Source of the DNA: Scytonema sp. UIC 10036
GTDB lineage: Bacteria; Cyanobacteriota; Cyanobacteriia; Cyanobacteriales; Nostocaceae
NCBI RefSeq assembly: GCF_009725235.1
Contig: NZ_WJFC01000003.1
Coordinates: 1 to 64,000 of the forward strand
Length of the DNA: 64,000 nucleotides
Direction: 5' to 3'
How positions within the stretch are numbered: position 1 is the stretch's first letter; each line of letters opens with the position of its first letter. Below, piece after piece: positions 1-8,548 of this stretch. The notes beneath the pieces are model-generated. The model was not told the DNA's origin and ran no database searches. It worked only from the letters and a program-made list of their open reading frames with translations. The position numbers and the translations under genes were made by a program.

Positions 1-71
1 ATTTTAATGAGTACTGGTTGAGCAACTTCTTCAAATTGAATAATATTTTCAATAATTTCTGTAAAATTCAT
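1..71 (-). CDS. Partial gene, N-terminal 23 residues only
   Basis: An ATG at 69-71 (minus strand) opens a frame that runs off the window edge; it begins MNFTEIIENIIQFEEVAQP. It starts 9 bases after the stop of the MscS gene on the same strand, so the two may be co-transcribed. Too little is present to name a family; the acidic amphipathic start carries no signal peptide. Confidence 0.45.
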   Translation of the reverse strand, partial: MNFTEIIENIIQFEEVAQPVLIK

Positions 72-80
72 AAATGAGCT

Positions 81-1223
81 TTAAATTGTAATAGGAGAAT
101 CAACATAGATAGTTGGCTCACCAATATCAAAGGCGATACCGTATTCCTTCAAACGTTGGGTAAGACTTTGATTGGCAAGAGTGAGAAGTTGACGCCGCAG
201 TTCCATTGAAACTTCACCAGAACCTAAGATAAAAAAGGTAATTTGTGCCTGCGTTCTCTTTGTGGTTTTTAGCTTAGAAGGCTGCCCTACTTGCTCTTGC
301 AAATCTTTAAAAATGACATCCGTGCTACGCGTATCAATGCCAAAGATATCAACTGTACTTTCAAGGATAACCTGGCGAATCAAAGCTTGTTCTTCATTCT
401 CGATCACCCGATAAAAGTTTAAATAAATAATTGCCATAACTTTCTTAGCGCCAGTGAAGTTTTCAATGTTAACTTGGGTTAGTGAACTGTTAGGGACAAT
501 CATTACCGTACCTTTACCAGATGTGCGAATTTTGGTGGAACGCAAGCCTATTGATTCAACTCGTCCAAAAGTTCCATCCGGTAAGCCAATATAGTCATCA
601 ATAACAAAGGGACGATCCAGATAAATCACTACACCACCTAATAGTTGTTCTAGGATTTTCTGGGCGGCAAAGGCGATAGCAAGACCACCTACTCCTAAAC
701 TAGCTAATATTCCAAAAATATTGATTTGATGAGTTTGAGCAAAAAGAATAATTGCTATAACTACAATAATAATATTCGCGAATAACTTAGTAACAATCAG
801 TAATTCACTATTAACTTTTCGTCCATTTTTAATGGCTGCTTCTAACAGATAAAAATCAAAAAAATACTTGAAGAATTGAGAGCCTAACCAGCTGACAGTA
901 ATAGTTAAGGCTAATCCGATAGGAATTTCTATAAGCCTAGACCACTTAGAATCTGGTAATGCAATTGCAAAGATATCGGTCAGAAAAAGACCAAAGGCAA
1001 CTACCAGCCAACCTTCATAAGGCTTGACGACTTTTTGATAAGCAATTCTTTCTTTCAAAGCAGTAAAACGAGCTAGTTGCGATCGCGCAAAACTGGCAGT
1101 ACACAAACTCACTAGAGGTAACATGAAGCCACCACTGATGAAAGCCAACAATCCAATCACTCCTAAAGTGCCGACTTCTAATCTCCTATCGTTACTCAAA
1201 ACTTCAAGCAAGGAATCTAGCAC
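81..1223 (-). CDS. MscS-family mechanosensitive ion channel
   Basis: A 380-residue membrane protein that would open under membrane tension and release ions and osmolytes after hypo-osmotic shock. About five hydrophobic segments fill the first 200 residues. The last is the glycine/alanine-rich pore helix (ASLGVGGLAIAFAAQ), followed directly by the MscS beta-domain signature (GGVVIYLDRPFVIDDYIGL) and the segment VESIGLRSTKIRT with VPNSSLTQVNIENF. These are the classic landmarks of the family. The C-terminal cytoplasmic part is ordinary. It starts at an ATG, and the unnamed partial gene follows 9 bases downstream. No copy of the TCCAC-type promoter lies upstream. It is distinct from the second MscS-type gene at 54213-55223. 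Confidence 0.93.
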   Translation of the reverse strand: MLDSLLEVLSNDRRLEVGTLGVIGLLAFISGGFMLPLVSLCTASFARSQLARFTALKERIAYQKVVKPYEGWLVVAFGLFLTDIFAIALPDSKWSRLIEIPIGLALTITVSWLGSQFFKYFFDFYLLEAAIKNGRKVNSELLIVTKLFANIIIVVIAIILFAQTHQINIFGILASLGVGGLAIAFAAQKILEQLLGGVVIYLDRPFVIDDYIGLPDGTFGRVESIGLRSTKIRTSGKGTVMIVPNSSLTQVNIENFTGAKKVMAIIYLNFYRVIENEEQALIRQVILESTVDIFGIDTRSTDVIFKDLQEQVGQPSKLKTTKRTQAQITFFILGSGEVSMELRRQLLTLANQSLTQRLKEYGIAFDIGEPTIYVDSPITI

Positions 1224-1332
1224 TAGTAAACTCCTTTCAAATGATATATGCTATGAAATTTCACTGAAATAGAACTAAGTTTCTAGATATTCGAGCAATC
1301 CTCTAATCGGAATCTCCATTTTAGACTTAACT

Positions 1333-1683
1333 CTAGATTTGCCCTAAAATCAAGTGAATTCCTACTTTTCTGCCCATTTCACATATCCGCTTGCAGGTAG
1401 ACTCAAACAGGGATTTAAGCTCTTTCTCTCCTATTAAATCAGTGCTCTTATTAAAGACTACAGCGACGTGAGGTATTCGTTCACGCCCTATTTTATTGTA
1501 GCTGTCAAGATTGACCACCTTTACACTTTTAAGCATCTTATAGCGCTTATTCATTTCATCTTCTAGCAGAGATAAAGCGCAGAGAGCGGAAACTACATCT
1601 TGGCAATTTGCACGCCACAACCAAGGGGTACTTCTCCCAAATTTTAGAAGAGAATCGTCACGGTTGTTGATAATTTGTACCAT
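1333..1683 (-). CDS. Hypothetical protein, small cyanobacterial family
   Basis: A 116-residue soluble protein that I do not recognise. It has no signal peptide or membrane segment. The ATG start is preceded by GGAGG (minus strand, about 1697). The C-terminal 26 residues (SLFESTCKRICEMGRKVGIH and onward) reappear in a decayed copy at 11222-11311, so this tail belongs to a family that has been duplicated in this genome. Cysteines occur in the middle and in the conserved tail. No function can be assigned from the sequence. Confidence 0.6.
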   Translation of the reverse strand: MVQIINNRDDSLLKFGRSTPWLWRANCQDVVSALCALSLLEDEMNKRYKMLKSVKVVNLDSYNKIGRERIPHVAVVFNKSTDLIGEKELKSLFESTCKRICEMGRKVGIHLILGQI

Positions 1684-1999
1684 TTAAGCATTCATCCTCC
1701 AGCTAAAAAAATCAATCTTTGATGCGTTAGTTGTGAGCTTATATTGCTCTTGGCAGTGAGAAAAGATCGTTTTACACTTTGATAGGCAAATATTCCGAGT
1801 CAGTTTTTGATTGTTACAGCTACACTAAATTCTGTCAAACATCTGATAGGATAACCGTGCCATATTCAGATTTGTTAAACTTTTCTCTTTTTAGATATAT
1901 ATTAATTGAACTATGAAACTTTAACTAGTTTCAAAAGTTAGACCTAATGCTTGCGAAATTTCTAACTTTTGATAGAAGTTATAAATATTGTGAGTGTGT

Positions 2000-2031
2000 T
2001 CCACAAGTTTTCCACTATTTAGATATATCTT
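2000..2031 (+). promoter_or_regulatory. TCCAC-type stress promoter, copy 1
   Basis: Box TCCACAAGTTTTCCACTATT at 2000-2019 is followed by the -10-like hexamer TATCTT at 2026-2031. It points toward the outer-membrane barrel gene that starts at 2259. A half copy of a dispersed repeat (2100-2186) sits in the predicted leader. Confidence 0.8.
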
Positions 2032-2099
2032 CAAACCAGAAGCGAGTGTTTTGTAGTGGAATATCTTGGCAAGCAATGGAATTATCCATGCAGTGGATT

Positions 2100-2186
2100 G
2101 GAAGCATCCCAATTTGGTACATTGCTCTCAGAATAGAATTCTGGGGTTATACAAACAAAATCCGCGCAAGCGGACTTTATATAAGG
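2100..2186. repeat. Partial copy of the 165-bp MITE family
   Basis: The stretch begins GAAGCATCCCAATTTGG, one change from the 17-base terminal repeat of the intact element at 16383-16547. It then continues as the reversed right half of that element (GAATAGAATTCTGGGG, then TATACAAACAAA and a small hairpin CCGCGCAAGCGG). The other terminus is missing. It lies between promoter copy 1 and its gene. Confidence 0.7.
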
Positions 2187-2258
2187 TAATAACACTCAAG
2201 AAATACAAATTGGATTCCTTGAGAACGCCTATTGCAAAATGATTTTAGAGGTTTGGAA

Positions 2259-2891
2259 ATGAAGAATATTTGGTCAAAGCACCTTTTTGAGTTGCTGATT
2301 TTTTCTACAACGACAATTCTTGGAAGCGGGTTGTCTGCTCAAGCACAAACTGCACCGACTTCCGGTAAAATCTCAACTAAGGCTGCCGATTTGTTGACTC
2401 CACAGCCGACCATAAAGCCTACGAATGAAGCCTCTAATGAGGTGGCTCAAGTAGATGTTAACCCAGGTCGAACTACACGTAGTGGTTCTAGTTATATCGG
2501 GATTGCAGGTAACATTGGTCTGGGTGGTGACTCAGCTATAGGCGAAGGTAGCTTTATGGTGATTAGCAAAGTCGGGCTAACGCGAACTATATCTTTGCGA
2601 CCATCTGTAGCGGTTGAAGATGACCCCGTTGTGCTTGTTCCTCTCACCTATGACTTTAACTTACGAAGGGAGGATGTTTTTGAAGAAACTTTTTCTGTAG
2701 CACCCTACGTCGGAGCTGGTGTAGCGATTGAAACGAGCGATGATACGGACGTTGGCTTACTGTTAACTGGTGGTTTAGATGTTCCTCTAAATAACAACTT
2801 CACGGCAAATGCTGCGGTGAATGCAGCCTTTTTGGATGAAACAGATGTGGGGTTAGTGCTGGGAGTTGGTTACAACTTTACTGGTTTCTAG
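2259..2891 (+). CDS. Secreted outer-membrane beta-barrel-like protein
   Basis: A 210-residue protein with a signal peptide ending near AQAQT, then a low-complexity linker rich in T, P and K. The C-terminal part of about 120 residues alternates polar and hydrophobic residues, is rich in glycine, and ends in GYNFTGF with a terminal aromatic residue, as expected of an outer-membrane barrel. It resembles small porin-like or OmpA-like barrels, but I cannot name a family. I chose the ATG at 2259, which gives a clean signal peptide, over an upstream TTG at 2232. The 3' end is copied, in decayed form, at 61808-61895, after the SLH-fasciclin gene. A TCCAC-type promoter lies 230 bases upstream and a terminator hairpin follows. 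Confidence 0.75.
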   Translation: MKNIWSKHLFELLIFSTTTILGSGLSAQAQTAPTSGKISTKAADLLTPQPTIKPTNEASNEVAQVDVNPGRTTRSGSSYIGIAGNIGLGGDSAIGEGSFMVISKVGLTRTISLRPSVAVEDDPVVLVPLTYDFNLRREDVFEETFSVAPYVGAGVAIETSDDTDVGLLLTGGLDVPLNNNFTANAAVNAAFLDETDVGLVLGVGYNFTGF

Positions 2892-2948
2892 AAAGATTAG
2901 AAAATTATTTTTCAGTTAGAGACAAAACTTTCAGTAAAACAAGATTGT

Positions 2949-2975
2949 TGCGCCTTCTGCCTTAGGCGCTTTTTA
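2949..2975 (+). terminator. Rho-independent terminator
   Basis: The 6-base stem GCGCCT/AGGCGC has an 8-base loop and is followed by TTTTT. It lies about 60 bases after the stop of the barrel gene. Confidence 0.75.
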
Positions 2976-3057
2976 CTTCTGCCTCCATGTACTAACTAAC
3001 CGTTTAACAAAGTTGCACTATTTCTTTAGTAGTATTTTTAAGAAAGTAGAGGGTTCC

Positions 3058-3089
3058 TCCACCAGTTCTCCACCTGTTAGATTTAGACT
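3058..3089 (+). promoter_or_regulatory. TCCAC-type stress promoter, copy 2
   Basis: Box TCCACCAGTTCTCCACCTGT (3058-3077) deviates at two positions; hexamer TAGACT at 3084-3089. It directs the PRC-barrel gene at 3146, leaving a leader of only about 50 bases. Confidence 0.75.
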
Positions 3090-3145
3090 CAAAAAATGAA
3101 CAAGTTGAATTGTAATTAGTAAAATTTTACACTGGGTATATTGAT

Positions 3146-4153
3146 ATGGCTCTTTACCAGATTGAAGACTTTGATACAAATTACCACGAGAATTCACAAA
3201 ATAATAATATCAAAAATATTGAGGTTTATTCAGACATAAATGACGAAAAAGTTGGCAGTATCAAAACTATTTTAGTTGATGATACAGGTCGTATACGTTA
3301 TTTAGTAGTTGATACAGGTTTTTGGGTTTTTGGCAAGCAAGTATTGCTACCAATTGGTCGTTCTCGTGTAGATTACAATGCAAAGCGTATCTATGCTAAA
3401 GGGCTGACTAAAAACCAAGTAGAAAATTTACCTGAGTTTCAGGATATTGAAAAGGTTGATAGCAATTATGAACAACTGGTACGCAAAGTTTACCGTACTC
3501 CAATAGTAGATCCAATAGTAGAAATTCCTTTGGAGACATCAACGCCTTTAGAAGCATCAGCACCTTTGGATCTTCCACCAGCTTATGCTGAACCGAAAGA
3601 AAAACCTGTTATCAAACCTGCTACCAAACCTGCTACCAAACCTGTCACAACACCTGTTTACCAAAGTGATGCTTACAGTGATACTTACATTTATGAACAA
3701 GAACCTTCTTTGTACGAAGTGAATGAGCAGAATCATCAAAGTCTCAAGCTATATGAAGAACAGCTAATTGCAAATAAAAATCGTGTAAAGAGAGGAGAGG
3801 TAACGGTTGCTAAACACGTGAAAACTGAGACAGCACGAATTTCTGTACCCGTTGAAAAAGAACGAGTGATTGTAGAACGTACTACTCCTACGGACGTTGG
3901 TCAGGTAGTTTCTCCTGACAAAGCAGACTTCCGCGAAGCAGAAGTTGCACGCATAGAGATATATGAAGAAATAGCTCAGATTCAAAAGCAACCTGTAGTG
4001 AGTGAAGAAGTCAAAATTAAGAAGGTTGTTGAACAAGATACACTTGAGACTCAAGAAACGATTCGTCGAGAAGAACTGGACATTCAAACTGATGAACCCA
4101 TTCAACAGGGATCTAGACTAAAACGCCCTCGGACGAATAATAAGTTGCATTAA
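3146..4153 (+). CDS. PRC-barrel / DUF2382 protein, AvaK type
   Basis: A 335-residue soluble protein. The N-terminal PRC barrel (about residues 20-95) contains the family core VGSIKTILVDDTGRIRYLVV and GFWVFGKQVLLPIG. A proline/lysine/threonine-rich linker follows (about 120-185, with PATKPATKPVTTP repeats). The C-terminal charged DUF2382 domain (about 200-325) carries RGEVTVAKHVKTETARISVP and VPVEKERVIVERT. This architecture is that of the akinete/stress marker AvaK and related cyanobacterial proteins induced by dehydration or salt; the biochemical role is unknown. Paralogues are at 20375-21214 (same architecture, no proline linker) and 43691-44200 (DUF2382 missing). The peptidoglycan-binding gene follows 15 bases downstream, the same order as in the 43-44 kb pair. 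The linker length is unusual. Confidence 0.88.
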   Translation: MALYQIEDFDTNYHENSQNNNIKNIEVYSDINDEKVGSIKTILVDDTGRIRYLVVDTGFWVFGKQVLLPIGRSRVDYNAKRIYAKGLTKNQVENLPEFQDIEKVDSNYEQLVRKVYRTPIVDPIVEIPLETSTPLEASAPLDLPPAYAEPKEKPVIKPATKPATKPVTTPVYQSDAYSDTYIYEQEPSLYEVNEQNHQSLKLYEEQLIANKNRVKRGEVTVAKHVKTETARISVPVEKERVIVERTTPTDVGQVVSPDKADFREAEVARIEIYEEIAQIQKQPVVSEEVKIKKVVEQDTLETQETIRREELDIQTDEPIQQGSRLKRPRTNNKLH

Positions 4154-4168
4154 GAGGATTTAACCATC

Positions 4169-4558
4169 ATGTTAGCTAAAATTACGAAATTTATTCGCGC
4201 CAATCTCATGTCACTTGGTGTAGTTTCTGCCTTTGCCATAGCCCCTGTATTTATTGGCATTTCACCAGCAAACGCTCAAATTTATGTTGATGGATATCTC
4301 GCTGAATATAATCCTGATACAGCTCCTGTTTTGAATTTTGGCGATAGGGGACCATTAGTTAGAGATATTCAAGCTTTTTTACGCAGCAGGGGATACTACT
4401 TTGGTCGAATTGACGGTATCTATGGTCGAAGAACAGCTCAAGCCATTAGAAATTTTCAATTTGTAAATGGTCTAAGAGTGGATGGTGTTGTTGGAGAAAA
4501 TACTTGGCAGGCTTTGTCTAATCGAAGTACATTTGACTATTATGGTTTTTACAACTAA
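4169..4558 (+). CDS. Secreted peptidoglycan-binding domain protein
   Basis: A 129-residue exported protein. A signal peptide ends near ANAQI (residue about 37). The rest is one PG_binding_1 domain of about 60 residues (GDRGPLVRDIQAFLRSRGYY, GRIDGIYGRRTAQAIRNFQ, DGVVGENTWQAL). It probably anchors at the cell wall or sheath; no catalytic domain is attached. It starts 15 bases after the PRC-barrel gene, with AGAGGA before the ATG, so the two form an operon under promoter copy 2. A close paralogue is at 43043-43432, also directly downstream of a PRC-barrel gene. Confidence 0.9.
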   Translation: MLAKITKFIRANLMSLGVVSAFAIAPVFIGISPANAQIYVDGYLAEYNPDTAPVLNFGDRGPLVRDIQAFLRSRGYYFGRIDGIYGRRTAQAIRNFQFVNGLRVDGVVGENTWQALSNRSTFDYYGFYN

Positions 4559-4647
4559 GGATTAGGCAATGTTTTTAGAACAGGATCGTGCCATCCTCTT
4601 TATAGCGATCGCAGTTAGAAGAATTGCGATCGCGATTAGTTTAACGC

Positions 4648-5049
4648 TCATAACTCAGGGTGCAGCCAGATAAACAGCCCAACAGAAGCAATTGTTCCGA
4701 CAAAGTGAGCGATGATACCACTCATATTTGCCATAGCCACAAAGATATCGAGCGAGCGAATAATGCGAGCCGGGTCATAAATTGCTACCCCTTGAGGTTG
4801 GGCAATGGATTTTGCCAGTAGCAATCCCAGAGCCGATGCACCTCCTATAATGAAGAGCAACATTCCCACAGAAGCTGCAATCACAGCAATTCTTTTTCCT
4901 TCCCAAGCAGTGGAAAGACCGGGAATAACAGTAACTTGCGGTTCTATATCAATGATATAGGGTTCGATTAAACCGTAATTTAAGAGTGTGTCAATCAATC
5001 CCAATAAACCTAGTAAAAAGTATTTAATTATTTTGATAATCCGCTTCAT
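4648..5049 (-). CDS. Small integral membrane protein, unknown family
   Basis: A 133-residue protein with a hydrophobic N-terminus (IIKYFLLGLLGLIDTLLNYG) and two or three further membrane segments (IAVIAASVGMLLFIIGG and FVGTIASVGLFIWLH). The start ATG overlaps the stop of the GH31 gene by 4 bases (ATGA), so translation is coupled. I do not recognise the family. It is probably a membrane partner or a neighbour of the alpha-glucosidase under the same promoter at 7714-7745. Confidence 0.7.
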   Translation of the reverse strand: MKRIIKIIKYFLLGLLGLIDTLLNYGLIEPYIIDIEPQVTVIPGLSTAWEGKRIAVIAASVGMLLFIIGGASALGLLLAKSIAQPQGVAIYDPARIIRSLDIFVAMANMSGIIAHFVGTIASVGLFIWLHPEL

Positions 5050-7499
5050 AAATTAGCTTGCGAATTCTGCACGTATTGAAACTTTCCTTGCAATCGAACT
5101 TGCTCAAACCCATCAACATCCAAACGATTTTCAAAAGAAGCAACCGACTTACCATCTACCCAAGCTTGCTGAAGTTCAAAACCGTGGAGGTGAAGTTGCA
5201 CACTCTTGTAAGGAAAGCGGTACTCTCCTTGCTGTTGCCAAGTCAGTTCCAAACTCTTCTCGTCTCTGCTCAGGTGGAATTCATCTACCCGCCAATTGCC
5301 ATATCCATCACCAGCATCACTATATACCTGACCTTTACAATTTCCTTCCTCTGGAGGATAGATATGGAGAATTAACCTTTCTTCCACTTCCATTGGAAGG
5401 ATACTACCTGCCTTTGCTAGCAGAGGTATTTTTTCTAAAGGTGCTGCTATCTCAATTTGCTTTCCTCCTTTTATCAAAGCATCGTTCCAGAAGTTGTACC
5501 AGTATCCTTTCGGTAAAGTCGCTTTGCGTGAAGTCGCTCCTTCTTCTACAATTGGGTAAACTAAGAGTGCATTGCCTAACAAAAAAGCATCTTCAATATT
5601 CCACAGGTTTTGATTATCGGGCTCAATCCAGAACAGAGGTCGCACGGGGGAATGTCCAGTAAGAGTTGCTTCCCACGCTAAGGTGTAGAAGTAAGGTAAC
5701 AGTCGATAGCGCAAGTGCAAGAATTCTCGAATAATATTGAGCGCCTCTTCACCATAACTCCAAGGGGTACGCGGTTTTGCATTGTCGGCACAATGGGTGC
5801 GACAAAAGGTAAAAAAACAAGCCATTTGGAACCAGCGCAGGTAAAGTTCTGATGAAGGATCTCCTTTAAAACCGCCAATATCCGGTCCAGTATAGGGAAT
5901 GCCTGAAAGTCCCATTCCTAAAACTGTTGGTATCGTTTGACGCAAACCTTCCCAACTGGTAACTATGTCGCCCGTCCATGTCCATGCGTAGCGTTGCAAT
6001 CCAGCCCATCCCGCACGTGCAACAATAAAAGGACGTTGCTCTTGTCTGTACTCACGCAAACTTTCATACCCCGCTTTTGCTTGCAGCAAGCCATAAATGT
6101 TATGTGCCTCCTGGTGGTTACCACCCCGTCCTTCCATAAAGTGTATGGTGTCGCATCTAGGTAGAGTGCGATCGCCCCACAAAACCAAAACTGCTGGTTC
6201 GTTCATATCATGCCAAAATCCTGTAATACCCAAATCAAGCAGATATTCATACTGGCGACTCCACCAATGACGGGCTTGAGGATTTGTGAAATCTGGAAAA
6301 GCACACCATCCGCTCCATACTGGAGCTAGCACTGGATTTCCATTGGGGTATTTGCAAAATACGTCTTGTGCTCGACCCTCTTCAAAAAGTTTATTCTTTC
6401 GATCCGCCTTGATTCCTGGACTGTTGATGGCAATTAACCGCACACCCCGTTCTGCAAGTTCTTTGCTAAATTCAGTCAGTTTGGGAAAGCGGTCTGGGTC
6501 GATGGTGAAGGCGCGGAAGTTTTCTTGGCAGTCAATGTCTAAGTGAATAGCGCTCAAGGGCAGATTGTGGGTTTTAAAGCCATCAGCAGTTTTTCTCACT
6601 TCTTCTTCCGTTTCATATCCCCAGCGAGACTGGTGATAGCCCAAAGCCCAGCGAGGAGGTAAGGGCGGACGACCTGTCAATTGAGTGTAGTGTTCTAGTA
6701 CGCGATCGGGGGAACCAAAGGTCAAATAATAACGCAGCGCTCCTCCTTCAAAATCAACTGTTGCAACATCTTTGAAGGTGAAGGTTGCTGGATAAGAATT
6801 TTCGTAGAAAATGAGGTAACTGCCGTTTTGATACAAACTCATGTAAAGGGGAGTGCATAGATACAGTGGGTCGTCTCCCGGTCCATATATTCCCGGCCAA
6901 TCAGAATTCCACATACGGTAGCTTCTGTTTGGATCGGATCGTAAATTGAAAGGGGCGGCGCGTTCTCCCAAACCATAAATGTGTTCGTCCGGACGCAACT
7001 TCGCCTGATGCACCCAACCCTCATTTTTGAATCGCGGCGATACCCTTACCTGTCTCTTGGGCGGCATTTCTTTCCGCAAAATTTCCCCGTTAGCGTCTTG
7101 AAATTCCAAACCGCCATCGGCACTCACAATAACTTTCAGGGCGGTACTGGATACTGCCCAACAATCATCCTGTTGTTGAAATGTCGTTTCAACAGTTGAC
7201 CAATCATTACAGGCAATGGCATAAGGAATGGGAGGAACACCTAGTTTCCAATCCACTTTGACAAAATCATCTCTTAGAAAACAGATTTCAAGTTCGAGAT
7301 CCTTGAAGTAGAAGCGCCCGCCCTTAGCGGTTTGCTCAGTCCGGACAATGTTTCCAGTTTTTTCAGAAGCTTCTAAAGTTTTGGAATTACGAGTTTGGCG
7401 TTCTAGGCGATCGCGTTGTAGTGGATATATCAGCGACCCTAAAAACCTTTGGAGTTTTATTAAACGTAGGTTTATTGATAGCAGTTTGAGTATCTTCAT
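5046..7499 (-). CDS. GH31 alpha-glucosidase
   Basis: An 817-residue glycoside hydrolase family 31 enzyme that would release glucose from the non-reducing ends of alpha-glucans or maltooligosaccharides. Visible are the N-terminal galactose-mutarotase-like domain (to about residue 260), then the barrel with GYHQSRWGYETEEEVR, LDIDCQENFRAFTIDPDRFP, and the nucleophile motif GFWHDMNEPAV (Asp at about residue 429), WTGDIVTSWEGLR, and GIPYTGPDIGGF. The C-terminal beta domains follow. No signal peptide is seen, so it is probably cytosolic and acts on glycogen-derived sugars. The TCCAC-type promoter at 7714-7745 lies about 215 bases upstream. The GH15 enzyme at 23262 has the same promoter type, which links both to one response. 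Length is normal for the family. Confidence 0.93.
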   Translation of the reverse strand: MKILKLLSINLRLIKLQRFLGSLIYPLQRDRLERQTRNSKTLEASEKTGNIVRTEQTAKGGRFYFKDLELEICFLRDDFVKVDWKLGVPPIPYAIACNDWSTVETTFQQQDDCWAVSSTALKVIVSADGGLEFQDANGEILRKEMPPKRQVRVSPRFKNEGWVHQAKLRPDEHIYGLGERAAPFNLRSDPNRSYRMWNSDWPGIYGPGDDPLYLCTPLYMSLYQNGSYLIFYENSYPATFTFKDVATVDFEGGALRYYLTFGSPDRVLEHYTQLTGRPPLPPRWALGYHQSRWGYETEEEVRKTADGFKTHNLPLSAIHLDIDCQENFRAFTIDPDRFPKLTEFSKELAERGVRLIAINSPGIKADRKNKLFEEGRAQDVFCKYPNGNPVLAPVWSGWCAFPDFTNPQARHWWSRQYEYLLDLGITGFWHDMNEPAVLVLWGDRTLPRCDTIHFMEGRGGNHQEAHNIYGLLQAKAGYESLREYRQEQRPFIVARAGWAGLQRYAWTWTGDIVTSWEGLRQTIPTVLGMGLSGIPYTGPDIGGFKGDPSSELYLRWFQMACFFTFCRTHCADNAKPRTPWSYGEEALNIIREFLHLRYRLLPYFYTLAWEATLTGHSPVRPLFWIEPDNQNLWNIEDAFLLGNALLVYPIVEEGATSRKATLPKGYWYNFWNDALIKGGKQIEIAAPLEKIPLLAKAGSILPMEVEERLILHIYPPEEGNCKGQVYSDAGDGYGNWRVDEFHLSRDEKSLELTWQQQGEYRFPYKSVQLHLHGFELQQAWVDGKSVASFENRLDVDGFEQVRLQGKFQYVQNSQANL

Positions 7500-7713
7500 A
7501 TTAATACATCTGAACCATTGACAACTACAATAGGTTCGCCACGAAAGAATCGTGCGTCACTTACTGTGAAGAACTTAAACCAATTCTCTGAATCGATCTA
7601 CTTCTAATCTTCCAATAAGAAGTTTTTCTTTTTACTTCTATCAGTTTAGATGGAAGTAAAACGAAAAAGTTGAATAGCTCCACTTGATAAGAACGATGAG
7701 GAACTATCTACAC

Positions 7714-7745
7714 AAGATAAGCTTGAATAGTGGAAAAGTCGTGAA
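7714..7745 (-). promoter_or_regulatory. TCCAC-type stress promoter, copy 3
   Basis: Minus strand: box TTCACGACTTTTCCACTATT (7745-7726), then TATCTT (7719-7714). It points toward the GH31 gene that starts at 7499. The first unit is TTCAC instead of TCCAC. Confidence 0.72.
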
Positions 7746-7794
7746 GGAAAAAAGACAACTTTATCTGCGTCCGTCCCCGTTCATCTGTGGTAGA

Positions 7795-7910
7795 AGATAC
7801 AGAGAGGCTGTGGCAGCAGGCTTCCAGCCACATACAGCTAAACTAGTTAGATGGCTGAGTTGATTGCAGTCGTTGCTAGTCTCGCCAAAAAGTCTGGAAA
7901 CTCTGAATAA
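7795..7910 (+). pseudogene. Remnant of a hybrid histidine kinase 3' end (receiver domain)
   Basis: Codons from 7795 read RYREAVAAGFQPHTAKLVR. After a one-base shift at about 7851, MAELIAVVASLAKKSGNSE follows to a stop at 7908-7910. The intact kinase at 58083-60116 ends in the closely related EAINAGFQLHIAKPVRAAE and LVAAVASLAKMPEEP. Only about 38 codons of the receiver C-terminus remain. Promoter copy 4 follows 12 bases later, the same arrangement as after the intact kinase (60116, then 60164) and the deleted kinase (38690, then 38738). Confidence 0.75.
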
Positions 7911-7913
7911 GAG

Positions 7914-8138
7914 TATCAATTCTCCACGAGTTTTCCACTATTTAATTGTTAATTTAGAGAAACATAGCAGTTCTATTTGCTCTGTAAAAATTATCAATCA
8001 TTTCTAAATCTAGAGTACTAAGAAAAGAGAGAAGAGAGAATTTGACGCATGATTTAAGATTGCTAGAGTATCTTACTCGTTTATAGTTTTTTTAGTTGGA
8101 ATGTAAACTCACACATTGCACCTGTTTCAAAAATCGTT
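7914..8138 (+). repeat. 225-bp duplicated promoter/leader, copy A
   Basis: This stretch aligns without gaps to 10743-10967 with roughly 22 differences counted by eye, about 90 percent identity. It contains promoter copy 4 and about 180 bases of transcribed leader. Similarity stops abruptly at the AAATCGTT end, just before the downstream start codon region. Confidence 0.9.
7923..7955 (+). promoter_or_regulatory. TCCAC-type stress promoter, copy 4
   Basis: Box TCCACGAGTTTTCCACTATT at 7923-7942; hexamer TAATTT at 7950-7955, one base further than in most copies. It points toward the gene at 8159. Confidence 0.8.
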
Positions 8139-8158
8139 AAAAAATTAGGAGTAATTAT

Positions 8159-8548
8159 ATGCATTACAAACAAGCAATACAAACATATTATCCATTCAGA
8201 AATACAACTTATCAGTCAAATCAAAATTATCAAACAATTAAACTTCAACCAACACAATATAATGAGGTCAAAGTCTTTGATACTTTTATTGAGCAAGGAG
8301 GAACTACTCTAGCTTTAATTGTTTTTTTGAGTGGGTTGCTAGCATTTTTAAATATTAAGATTTCAAAAGGAACATCAGAAAATTTATTTAATGACTCAGA
8401 AATTAATTATACTTATCCTTATGATTTGCCCTGCTCAAAATGTTATTTCTTTTCAAAAAACCACTATTTACCCTGTGCCGTCAACCCTACGATTGTCATG
8501 AGTGAAGAAGCAAAGAACTGCTCTGATTATTTATTTTACAAAAAATAG
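8159..8548 (+). CDS. Small membrane protein with C-terminal cysteine motif
   Basis: A 129-residue protein. The polar, asparagine/tyrosine-rich N-terminal part is followed by one membrane segment (TTLALIVFLSGLLAFLNI, about residues 49-66). A C-terminal cysteine signature, CSKCYFFSKNHYLPCAVNP with a later NCSDY, resembles small cyanobacterial proteins ending in a CxxCxxF-CAxxP-CxDY pattern. That pattern suggests metal or redox binding, but no activity is known to me. AGGAG at 8147-8151 precedes the ATG. It lies under promoter copy 4, with a leader of about 200 bases. Confidence 0.65.
   Translation: MHYKQAIQTYYPFRNTTYQSNQNYQTIKLQPTQYNEVKVFDTFIEQGGTTLALIVFLSGLLAFLNIKISKGTSENLFNDSEINYTYPYDLPCSKCYFFSKNHYLPCAVNPTIVMSEEAKNCSDYLFYKK

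Noticed and set aside
1921..2189. Open frames on both strands between 1921 and 2189
   Set aside because: They cover promoter copy 1 and a MITE fragment; no ribosome binding site or protein-like composition.
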